Source: Anaerolineales bacterium
GTDB lineage: Bacteria; Chloroflexota; Anaerolineae; Anaerolineales; DRMV01
Direction of reading: 5' to 3'
DNA: 5,201 nucleotides
Assembly: GCA_027044735.1 (NCBI GenBank)
Contig: JALUBW010000053.1
Coordinates: forward strand, 1 to 5,201
This document shows positions 1-4,981 of the stretch, in pieces (position 1 is the stretch's first letter; the number at the start of each line of letters is the position of its first letter). The notes below the pieces were generated by a model that made no database searches, was not told the DNA's origin, and saw nothing but the letters and a program-made list of their open reading frames with translations. A program made the translations under genes and the position numbers.

Positions 1-72
1 GGGAGGAGGAGGTGGCCCGCCCGGAGGCGGTGGGGGAGGCGGAGGAGCGTTTCCGAGCCATTCTCTCAACAT
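1..72 (-). CDS. Possible N-terminus of a proline-rich protein (partial, runs off left edge)
   Basis: Reading leftward from an ATG at 72-70 gives 24 open codons: MLREWLGNA, then eight prolines, two glycines and five more prolines. I recognise no family. The case for a real start is a strong SD (AAAGGAGAG, complement of 79-87) with 8 bases between AGGAG and the ATG. Proline codons are mixed (CCT, CCG, CCC, CCA), as in the neighbouring genes. The competing reading is the end of a rightward gene in frame 3, finishing EERFRAILST with TGA at 72-74. That reading is glutamate-rich and uses only GAG for eight glutamates, although the neighbouring genes mix GAA and GAG, so I rank it second. If the leftward gene is real, it is divergent from the gntR operon, and the 73-475 region lies between the two. 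Function unknown. Confidence 0.5.
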   Translation of the reverse strand, partial: MLREWLGNAPPPPPPPPGGPPPPP

Positions 73-114
73 GATGTTCTCTCCTTTCGGCTGGCGAAAC
101 CGCGAGTTTCATCC

Positions 115-254
115 ACCGATTGGCACAGATTGACATGGTAGAAGGAAAACTACAGAGGACACAGAAATTTACAGAGAACACAGAAAAATTTTCTCTGCGC
201 CCTTTGCGTTTCTCTGCGTCTTTGCGTTCCTCCTCTCAACCTGCGCCAATCTGT
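115..254. repeat. Long imperfect foldback element with internal short repeats
   Basis: The outer arms, 115-135 and 234-254, are inverted copies matching at about 17 of 21 positions and centred near 184.5. Inside, the left arm has two copies of a 14-mer (ACAGAGGACACAGA at 152 and ACAGAGAACACAGA at 171). The right arm has two copies of an 18-19-mer (192-210 and 211-228) built from TCTCTGCG and TTTGCGTT. The two inner arms are roughly complementary around the AAAAATTTT centre at 184-192. The left arm carries CACAG where the right carries CTGCG. Similar intergenic motifs recur in many environmental bacterial genomes as I remember them, but I could not check copy number. It encodes no transposase and is probably a non-coding interspersed repeat. 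Confidence 0.7.
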
Positions 255-350
255 GGCTCCCTTTTTGCACTTTCAGTGTACCGCCGCGGGCTGAAGAACC
301 TCGCAAGGGATGCTTGAGAAAGCCTGAAGATTGTGGGAAGATGGCCCTAA

Positions 351-468
351 CGCGAGTTTAATAACTCCTACATATATTGGAGTCAGAAGGCCAAAATTGG
401 CCTGTTGAAACCCAAGATATGGGGATGTTAGTATCTGCCCACCAATGCTGAAACGCTCATAACTCCTA
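351..468 (+). repeat. Degenerate direct repeats (ATAACTCCTA pair)
   Basis: ATAACTCCTA occurs at 361-370 and 459-468, 98 bases apart. Both copies are preceded by AACGC after a short indel (349 and 452). A related CGCGAGTTT-N-AT string occurs at 351-362 and also at 101-112, on the other side of the foldback element. These are short matches and could be remnants of a longer duplicated sequence. Confidence 0.4.
388..403. repeat. Palindrome AGGCCAA-AA-TTGGCCT
   Basis: Two 7-base arms are exact reverse complements around a 2-base spacer. As RNA this would fold as a 6-bp stem with a 4-base loop. No T-run follows on either strand, so it is not a standard terminator. It lies about 70 bases upstream of the gntR -35 and could be a protein-binding site. 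Role unknown. Confidence 0.45.
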
Positions 469-475
469 TTGAGAC

Positions 476-504
476 TTGACAATTTGCCCAAGGTTTGCTA
501 TATT
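476..504 (+). promoter_or_regulatory. Sigma-70-type promoter of the gntR-transporter operon
   Basis: TTGACA at 476-481, a 17-base spacer, and TATATT at 499-504 form a near-consensus promoter. TG at 496-497 makes an extended -10 (TGCTATATT). The predicted start point is about 510-512, leaving a leader of about 58 bases before the ATG at 569. Such a strong promoter needs a repressor to be controllable, which fits the operator that overlaps it. Confidence 0.85.
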
Positions 505-517
505 GGTATAGACCACC
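502..517 (+). promoter_or_regulatory. Probable GntR/HutC operator, DasR/NagR-like
   Basis: ATTGGTATAGACCACC contains TGGT-ATAG-ACCA, an almost perfect palindrome. It fits the HutC-subfamily signature GTNTANAC (GTATAGAC at 506-513). Against the DasR consensus as I remember it (ACTGGTCTAGACCACT) it matches at 13 of 16 positions, and it closely resembles NagR sites of Bacilli. It covers the end of the -10 and the predicted start point, so bound protein would block transcription. The natural ligand protein is the GntR regulator encoded immediately downstream, giving autoregulation. Confidence 0.8.
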
Positions 518-530
518 GAACCACTATACC
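505..530. promoter_or_regulatory. Inverted GGTATAG half-sites flanking the start point
   Basis: GGTATAG at 505-511 is mirrored by CTATACC at 524-530, with 12 bases between. The first copy is half of the main operator. The second could be an auxiliary half-site for the same regulator, since its other half (TGGT on the opposite strand) departs from the consensus. Confidence 0.5.
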
Positions 531-544
531 GTTTTGCTCGGTGG
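513..544 (+). other. 5' leader stem-loop of the operon mRNA
   Basis: CCACCGA at 513-519 and TCGGTGG at 538-544 are exact complements (7 bp) enclosing an 18-base loop, at the very 5' end of the predicted transcript. It may protect the mRNA end or influence translation of the regulator. GGTGG in its right arm lies 6 bases before an alternative TTG start at 551. It matches no riboswitch family I know and could be incidental to the operator repeats. Confidence 0.4.
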
Positions 545-568
545 CTTCCTTTGCCTGCAGGCGGCGCC

Positions 569-1366
569 ATGCTTGACAAATCCTCCCCTCTTCCGCTCTA
601 CTTTCAACTCAAGGAACTCTTGCGCGAGAAAATCGCCTCGGGGGAATGGCAGCCGGGCGACATGGTGCCTTCTGAGCGGGAACTAAGCGAGCAATACCAC
701 ATAAGCCGCATGACAGCGCGTCAGGCTTTGCGAGAACTGGCTACCGAAGGGCTCTTACGACGGGAACCCGGGCGCGGGACTTTCGTCGCCGCCCCCAAAA
801 TTGAACACGGCCTTTCGCGGTTGACCGGTTTCACAGAAGATATGCTGGCTCGGGGCCTTCAGCCCGGCGCCAAAGTGATTCGCTTAGCGCTTATCTCCCC
901 GCCTTTGCGGGCAGCGCGCGCCCTCCAAATTACCCCCGACCGGAAGATCGTTTTGCTGGAGCGGTTGCGGCTGGCAGGGGGAGAGCCCGTCGCGCTGGAG
1001 AGCAGCCATTTGTATTTCAACGGCGTCTCGGCGCTTTTGAACGAGGATTTTGAGAACCATTCCCTCTACCACATCCTTTCCACAAAATATCACATCACTC
1101 CTGCACGAGCAGTGCAAAAGATCGGGGCAGACTTGTGTAGCCGGCGAGAACAGGAGTTGCTGCAAATCGCCGAAGGAGCGCCGGTACTCAGAAACAAGCG
1201 CATTACCTACGACCAATGGGGGCGACCGTTTGAATACACAGAGTCGGCTTATCGCGGCGATCGGTACGTCTTCCAAGCCGAACTGAGCGCCCTTGAGCAA
1301 CAGGAGGTAAGCCATGTGAACAGAGAAAATCCTTTCTCAGTTGACTCGTATCCCCATTTCACCTAA
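569..1366 (+). CDS. GntR/HutC-family transcriptional regulator (NagR/DasR-like)
   Basis: A 265-residue DNA-binding repressor. Residues 5-73 form the GntR winged helix: SPLPLYFQLKELLREKI opens it, PSERELSEQYHISRMTARQA spans 34-53, and the wing ends EPGRGTFV at 66-73. A UTRA effector domain follows from about 82 to 236. R132, R134, E144, S165, Y167, E222 and Y228 fall where I recall the sugar-phosphate contacts of Bacillus NagR/YvoA. This suggests a glucosamine-6-phosphate-like ligand but is unverified. The tail after about 238 is some 25 residues longer than usual. I prefer the ATG at 569 because MLDKSSPLPLY is the normal start of this family; an in-frame TTG at 551 would add MPAGGA. Both have weak SDs, which suits a low-level repressor. 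It is first in the operon, directly behind a matching operator, so autoregulation and control of the transporter are likely. The family is certain; the ligand is inferred. Confidence 0.95.
   Translation: MLDKSSPLPLYFQLKELLREKIASGEWQPGDMVPSERELSEQYHISRMTARQALRELATEGLLRREPGRGTFVAAPKIEHGLSRLTGFTEDMLARGLQPGAKVIRLALISPPLRAARALQITPDRKIVLLERLRLAGGEPVALESSHLYFNGVSALLNEDFENHSLYHILSTKYHITPARAVQKIGADLCSRREQELLQIAEGAPVLRNKRITYDQWGRPFEYTESAYRGDRYVFQAELSALEQQEVSHVNRENPFSVDSYPHFT
1302..1319 (+). other. SD followed by a start-stop codon pair (ATGTGA) inside the end of gntR
   Basis: AGGAGG at 1302-1307 is followed after 6 bases by ATG at 1314 and immediately TGA at 1317, in a frame different from gntR. It lies 66 bases before the binding-protein start. 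It may be a vestigial start, a minimal start-stop element affecting ribosome traffic, or chance. Confidence 0.35.
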
Positions 1367-1370
1367 GGAG
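1365..1370 (+). promoter_or_regulatory. Ribosome-binding site that fixes the binding-protein start
   Basis: AAGGAG overlaps the gntR stop codon (TAAGGAG) and sits 9 bases before the GTG at 1380. It rules out the longer reading from TTG at 1341, which lacks an SD and would put 13 charged or polar residues before the signal peptide. The overlap with the stop suggests translational coupling. Confidence 0.85.
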
Positions 1371-1379
1371 AGAAAGAAA

Positions 1380-2759
1380 GTGACCAAGAAATCTGTTTTC
1401 GCAATTTTGATAGTGCTGGCGCTTCTGGCAACAGCACTGGCCGGTTGCGGCAAGCAGGCCCAGCCGACGGCAGCCCCTCAACAACAGCCGACAGCGGCGC
1501 CACAACAGCAAGCCACTCAACCGCCTGCCAAGCCCACCACCCAAGCACCAGCGACCCAACCATCAACCACCAACAAGCCCATAACCCTCACAGTTTGGTC
1601 GTGGCGCACCGAAGACGAAAAGGCCTACAACGAAATCTTTGCCGTCTACGAAAAAGAACACCCGGGCGTTAAAGTTGAATTTGTGCCGTTTGTGGCAACA
1701 GATTACAATAACATCCTCGCCACAGGGTTGACGGGCGACAAGGGGCCCGACGTCGTTCAACTGCGCGCTTACGGCGGTCTGCAGCCCTTGGTTGAAGCCG
1801 GGCAGTTGGTGCCGCTGGATGGCAAGGTCAAAACCCTTAAAAACTTCACCCCCGGCATCCTCAAAGGCGCCACAGGCATCAAAGACGGCCACATCTACGG
1901 TGTCCCCTTTGGCATCCAGGTGGTAGCCGCCTACTACAACAAGGACATTTTCAATAAACTTGGCCTGAGCGAGCCAAAAACCTGGGATGACTTCATCAAC
2001 ATCCTGAAAACCACCAAGAAGGCCGGGTATGTGCCGCTGGCAGTGCCCGCCAAAGACACGTGGATGTTGCCCATTGTCCACGATGCCGTTGGCGCGCCTC
2101 GTTACGGCGGCCCTGAGTTTGAAAAGAAGGTGCTGGCCGGCGAGACCGACTTCACGGATCCCAACTATGTGGCCTCCATCAAGTTGGTGAAAGACCTGCA
2201 GCCTTACATGCCTGATAACGTGGTGGGTGTGAGTTACCAAGATGCGCGCACCCTCTTCATTACCGGTCAGGCCGCCATCTTCATCGGTGGTTCTTTTGAG
2301 GTCGGTTTCTGGCGTGCTCAGGCTCCCGACCTCAAGATCGGCGTCTTTCGCGTGCCGCCAGCGCCCAATTCGGTGCACAACGGCCCTCTGGCCCCCGGCT
2401 GGATGGACGGCTCTTACGGCGTGAACGCCAAAAGCAAGCACCAAGAGGAAGCCATCAAACTGGTAGAATGGATGGGCACACCCGAATTTGCCCAGATGTT
2501 CACCGAGAAAATCAAGCAACTCTCGCCCTTGCCTTCGGCTAAGCCCACCGACCCGCTGCTGCAGAAGTTCGCCAAATTCTATGCCGAAACCCCCACTCCT
2601 TACCTGATGCTGGTGGACTTCCGCTACGGAAACCCGCAGGGCCATGTCTTGTTGGGCAACGGCATCCAGAAAATGCTAATGGGCGAAATGACACCCGAGC
2701 AGGTCGCCCAAAGCGTGCAAGACGGCCTTTCCCAATGGTTCAAACCGAAGAAGAAATAG
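1380..2759 (+). CDS. ABC transporter sugar-binding lipoprotein (extracellular solute-binding protein family 1)
   Basis: A 459-residue substrate-binding protein that captures a carbohydrate outside the membrane and delivers it to the two permeases encoded downstream. Residues 1-23 are a lipoprotein signal peptide: MTKK, a hydrophobic core, then lipobox LAGC with the lipid-anchored cysteine at 23. Residues 24-67 are a low-complexity Q/P/T/A linker containing PTAAPQQQ twice in tandem (29-36 and 37-44), which would hold the domain off the membrane. The binding domain starts at ITLTVWSW (68-75). It has the family 1 hallmarks: the EKEHPGVKVEF strand, GDKGPDVVQL, YGVPFGIQVVAAYYNKDIF, EPKTWDDFI, and a late GWMDGSYGVNAKSKHQEEAIKLVEWM segment. 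The aromatic content fits a sugar ligand, but the exact substrate cannot be read from sequence. The gene starts 13 bases after gntR stops and is followed by a strong stem-loop. The regulator's operator points to an amino sugar or oligosaccharide, by inference. Confidence 0.94.
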   Translation: MTKKSVFAILIVLALLATALAGCGKQAQPTAAPQQQPTAAPQQQATQPPAKPTTQAPATQPSTTNKPITLTVWSWRTEDEKAYNEIFAVYEKEHPGVKVEFVPFVATDYNNILATGLTGDKGPDVVQLRAYGGLQPLVEAGQLVPLDGKVKTLKNFTPGILKGATGIKDGHIYGVPFGIQVVAAYYNKDIFNKLGLSEPKTWDDFINILKTTKKAGYVPLAVPAKDTWMLPIVHDAVGAPRYGGPEFEKKVLAGETDFTDPNYVASIKLVKDLQPYMPDNVVGVSYQDARTLFITGQAAIFIGGSFEVGFWRAQAPDLKIGVFRVPPAPNSVHNGPLAPGWMDGSYGVNAKSKHQEEAIKLVEWMGTPEFAQMFTEKIKQLSPLPSAKPTDPLLQKFAKFYAETPTPYLMLVDFRYGNPQGHVLLGNGIQKMLMGEMTPEQVAQSVQDGLSQWFKPKKK

Positions 2760-2770
2760 GCTAACTATTA

Positions 2771-2809
2771 CTGGCGGGGCGGAAGCGAACAAGTCTTCTG
2801 CCCCGTCAG
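2771..2809 (+). terminator. Intercistronic stem-loop between binding-protein and permease genes
   Basis: CTGGCGGGGCGGAAG (2771-2785) pairs with CTTCTGCCCCGTCAG (2795-2809) as a 15-bp stem with two G-U pairs and a 9-base loop, 11 bases after the upstream stop codon. A TTTTT run comes only at 2821-2825, so it is not a textbook intrinsic terminator. By analogy with malE-malF, such hairpins protect the upstream mRNA or partly terminate transcription, giving an excess of binding protein over permease. Confidence 0.7.
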
Positions 2810-2868
2810 GCTTCTTGTGGTTTTTACCCGTTCATTTCCGCAAGGTGTCCCTTTTGGTGAGCCGCCGT

Positions 2869-3846
2869 ATGTCTTTCTCCAAATGGTTGACGAAACGTAA
2901 AACCGCTCACCCCCAACAGCGCAAGCGCGCTAAAGGGGTAGGTAATGCCGCGCCATCTTGGGGAATTATTGCGCTTTTCATCCTGCCTGCTTTTTTGCTT
3001 TATACCGTCTTTATGATTTGGCCTCTGGCTCAGTCGTTTTATTTCAGCCTGTTTGAATTCAAAGGACTGGCGCGGGGGGCTTTCGTGGGCTTGCGGAATT
3101 TCCGGGAATTGTTTACGCGATACCCTCTCAACGAGCAATTGCCCCGTGCCTTTTTGCATAATGTCTATTTTTTCATCGGCACCATGCTGATTCAGAACAC
3201 CTTAGGGTTGCTATTCGCCAAGTTGTTGTATGCCCCCCGTTGGGGGAAACGCTTTTTCCAAACCGTGTACACACTGCCGTATCTAATCAGCGCCCTGGTC
3301 GTGGGGTATTTGTGGAGTTTGATGCTCAACCCGCTTTTCGGGCCAATCAACCGGGCGCTCAAAATGGTGGGGTTGAGCGCACTTGCCCGCCCATGGTTGG
3401 GTGATCCGGCGACCGCGCTGCCGGCAATTATCCTCGCCAACGCGTGGCAGTGGATGGGCTTCCCTATGCTATTGTTTGCGGCAGGGCTGGCCAACATCGG
3501 CGAAGACCTACGGGAAGCGGCCCGCATTGACGGCGCTACCAGTTGGAAACTGTTTTGGCACATTGAACTTCCACTCTTATTGCCCGTCGTGGGCATCGTC
3601 ACCGTGCTTACGTTCATCGGCAACTTCAACGTCTTTGGTATTGTGTGGGCGATGGGCGGCGTCAATGGGGAACCAGGCGGGGCTACCGATGTGCTGGGGC
3701 TGGTCTTTTACCGCACCGCCTTCCGCGGCGGGGTTGATGCCTTTGGCCTGGCCTCGGCGTTAGCGGTTTTGATGTTTGCCTTCATCTTTGGCGTTTCAAT
3801 GTTTATGGTGGGACAATTCCGCCGCTGGGAGGAGAACCTGAAATGA
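2869..3846 (+). CDS. Sugar ABC transporter permease, MalF/UgpA type
   Basis: A 325-residue inner-membrane subunit that forms half of the translocation channel. About six membrane segments are visible, near residues 31-55, 97-125, 132-157, 184-208, 236-262 and 291-316. A basic cytoplasmic N-terminus (KRKTAHPQQRKRAK) precedes the first. The EAA motif that docks the ATPase is intact at 216-235: EAARIDG with G222, then I232, L234 and P235. The length is normal for the UgpA/MsmF group. The start is uncertain. I chose ATG at 2869, with GGTGA at 2856-2860 eight bases ahead. GTG at 2857, with AAGGTG 9 bases ahead, would add four residues, and TTG at 2815 lies too close to the stem-loop. It follows the binding-protein gene in the operon and overlaps the next permease by 4 bases (ATGA). 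Confidence 0.93.
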   Translation: MSFSKWLTKRKTAHPQQRKRAKGVGNAAPSWGIIALFILPAFLLYTVFMIWPLAQSFYFSLFEFKGLARGAFVGLRNFRELFTRYPLNEQLPRAFLHNVYFFIGTMLIQNTLGLLFAKLLYAPRWGKRFFQTVYTLPYLISALVVGYLWSLMLNPLFGPINRALKMVGLSALARPWLGDPATALPAIILANAWQWMGFPMLLFAAGLANIGEDLREAARIDGATSWKLFWHIELPLLLPVVGIVTVLTFIGNFNVFGIVWAMGGVNGEPGGATDVLGLVFYRTAFRGGVDAFGLASALAVLMFAFIFGVSMFMVGQFRRWEENLK

Positions 3847-4691
3847 GCGCCCGGAAAGTTTCTCGCCCCAGTCGGTTGAACTTGGCGGCCCTGGGCACCC
3901 AAGTGCTGTTATGGGGCTATGCCGCGGTGGTGTTAGGGCCACTGTTACTGGTCGTGAACAATGCCTTGCGGCCAACGCGCGAAATTTTCAAAAACCCAAT
4001 AGGGCTGGCAACATCGCCCACTTTTGCCAGTTTTGTCAAAGCGTGGGAAAAAGCCAACTTTCACGTCTATTTCTTCAATTCCCTTGGCATCACCATCGCG
4101 GCGGTAGTGCTCGCCACCGCCGTTTCGGCTCTGGCAGGCTACATCTTAGGGCGTTATCGTTTCCGAGGAAGCATTTTCCTCTCGGCCTATTTTCTGGCCG
4201 GCTTGATGCTCCCTTTCCGGCTGGCTATCGTGCCATTGTTCCTCCTCTTGAACGACCTTGGACTGGTGGACAGCCGCCTGGGGCTGATCCTGGTTTACGC
4301 CGCCACAGGCATTCCCTTCTCGGTGTTCATCCTTTCCTCCTTCTTCCGGCAACTGCCGCAAGAGTTGAGCGAGGCGGCGCGCATTGACGGAGCAGGCGAA
4401 TTCACCATTTTCGGGCGTATCATGTTGCCCTTAGTGCGCCCTGCCCTCGCTACGGTTGTCGTTTTCCAATTCGTACCGCTCTGGAACGACTTTTTCTTCC
4501 CTCTCGTACTGCTCCGCTCAACCGACAAATGGACGCTGCCTGTGGGGATGACCCGTTTCTTCGGTGAGTTCCAAACAGATTGGTCTACGCTTTTTGCTGG
4601 ATTGATTATCACGACCCTGCCGTTGATCGTCATCTTCCTGCTGGCGACCAAGCAAATCATCGCCGGGTTGACGGCAGGGATTGGCAAATAA
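3843..4691 (+). CDS. Sugar ABC transporter permease, MalG/UgpE type
   Basis: A 282-residue second permease, expected to pair with the MalF-type protein. Six membrane segments are visible, near residues 15-42, 77-105, 112-136, 145-168, 196-221 and 250-276. The region before the second, PTFASFVKAWEKANFHVYFF, is typical of the MalG group. The EAA motif is intact at 177-196: EAARIDG with G183, then I193, L195 and P196. Its ATG overlaps the upstream TGA (ATGA), and GGAGGAG at 3828-3834 lies 8 bases ahead, so the start is secure and the two subunits are translationally coupled in equal amounts. It is the last gene of the operon in view. No ATPase follows: the next gene is a PadR regulator with its own promoter, so an ATPase must come from elsewhere. 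Confidence 0.95.
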   Translation: MSARKVSRPSRLNLAALGTQVLLWGYAAVVLGPLLLVVNNALRPTREIFKNPIGLATSPTFASFVKAWEKANFHVYFFNSLGITIAAVVLATAVSALAGYILGRYRFRGSIFLSAYFLAGLMLPFRLAIVPLFLLLNDLGLVDSRLGLILVYAATGIPFSVFILSSFFRQLPQELSEAARIDGAGEFTIFGRIMLPLVRPALATVVVFQFVPLWNDFFFPLVLLRSTDKWTLPVGMTRFFGEFQTDWSTLFAGLIITTLPLIVIFLLATKQIIAGLTAGIGK

Positions 4692-4692
4692 A

Positions 4693-4705
4693 GGGCAAAC
4701 TGCCC
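4693..4705 (+). terminator. Small hairpin after the permease stop codon
   Basis: GGGCA-AAC-TGCCC forms a 5-bp stem with a 3-base loop, one base after the TAA stop at 4689-4691. There is no T-run behind it, so it is a weak candidate for transcript-end formation or 3'-end protection only. Confidence 0.3.
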
Positions 4706-4817
4706 ATTCCCGCCAAAATCGCCTGCCCTGATGGGGGAAACAATGCCTGCACCCTATGGGGTAAGAAAAAGCAATTTTGCCTTCTGACGCTTCTAAAGTC
4801 GTCTCTTGCCGGGGTTT

Positions 4818-4878
4818 CGGGGCTTGAAAACGGCGTTTTTGGCGTGGATTGCGAGGCGCGCACGCCAAAACTGCCCCG
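4818..4878. repeat. Intergenic foldback (TTTTGGCGTG / CACGCCAAAA)
   Basis: A 10-base perfect inverted repeat, 4837-4846 against 4861-4870, encloses a 14-base loop. A further CGGGGC (4818-4823) and GCCCCG (4873-4878) pair can extend the stem across an asymmetric interior loop. It could act as a factor-dependent or U-less terminator for the transporter operon, or be an interspersed palindromic repeat. Confidence 0.5.
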
Positions 4879-4923
4879 CGCCACAGCCAAAAGGGGGATG
4901 AGCATACGACTTTTCGCACCCCC

Positions 4924-4952
4924 TTGACACCAAGGCTGGTTTAGAGTATACT
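4924..4952 (+). promoter_or_regulatory. Sigma-70-type promoter of padR
   Basis: TTGACA at 4924-4929, a 17-base spacer, and TATACT at 4947-4952 form a near-consensus promoter. The predicted start point is about 4958-4960, giving a very short leader of some 23 bases before the ATG at 4982. The -10 lies inside the palindrome AGTATACT (4945-4952). Confidence 0.85.
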
Positions 4953-4979
4953 GAGTATGCACTACATACGGAGTATGTA
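4944..4979 (+). promoter_or_regulatory. Probable PadR operator cluster overlapping -10, start point and SD
   Basis: TACATAC-GGA-GTATGTA (4963-4979) is a perfect 7-bp inverted repeat. GAGTAT occurs at 4944, 4953 and 4971, and the inverted relative CTACATAC starts at 4962, so related half-sites fall on a 9-base register. Repeated GTAT/ATAC-type sites over the promoter are what an autorepressing PadR dimer would need. The SD of the gene (GGAG at 4970-4973) lies in the spacer of the palindrome. Confidence 0.65.
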
Positions 4980-4981
4980 TC

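Larger units (their letters stand above)
73..475. other. Intergenic region rich in repeats, no convincing gene
   Basis: No reading frame here has a credible start with an SD and a protein-like sequence. The region holds the foldback element at 115-254, a short palindrome at 388-403, and degenerate direct repeats (CGCGAGTTT at 101 and 351; ATAACTCCTA at 361 and 459). The gntR promoter begins just after it. I found no clear leftward promoter for the possible gene at 1-72. Confidence 0.7.
4692..4923. other. Structured intergenic region between transporter operon and padR
   Basis: I see no credible gene in it. It holds a small hairpin directly after the permease stop, a larger foldback at 4818-4878, and AAGGGGG (4891-4897) facing CCCCCTT (4919-4925), whose right arm runs into the padR -35. 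No hairpin followed by a clear T-run on the plus strand was found, so where the transporter transcript ends is not clear. Confidence 0.6.

Noticed and set aside
2..74. Rightward gene tail ending EERFRAILST with a stop at 72-74
   Set aside because: Kept only as an alternative: glutamates are all GAG, unlike the mixed GAA/GAG use nearby, and the opposite strand has a well-placed SD and ATG. It cannot be excluded without sequence to the left.
152..228. CRISPR-like array
   Set aside because: Only two repeat units per arm, no regular unique spacers, and the arms are inverted copies of each other.
120..317. A 65-codon plus-strand frame
   Set aside because: It runs through the foldback element, and its translation simply mirrors the repeats.
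273..491. A 72-codon minus-strand frame overlapping the gntR promoter
   Set aside because: It starts at TTG without an SD, covers palindromes and direct repeats, and its translation resembles no known protein.
1563..2645. A 360-codon open frame on the minus strand
   Set aside because: It lies entirely antisense to the clear binding-protein gene, has no recognisable domain or good SD, and reflects the GC-skewed codon use of the real gene.
4758..4790. Hairpin around GCAATTTTGC as a leftward terminator
   Set aside because: The stem is short and A/T-rich, and no leftward gene enters this region from the right.
4936..4945. CTGGTTTAGA in the padR promoter spacer, resembling a DasR/NagR half-site
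   Set aside because: Only one half matches; the second half (ACCA) is missing, so it is probably chance.
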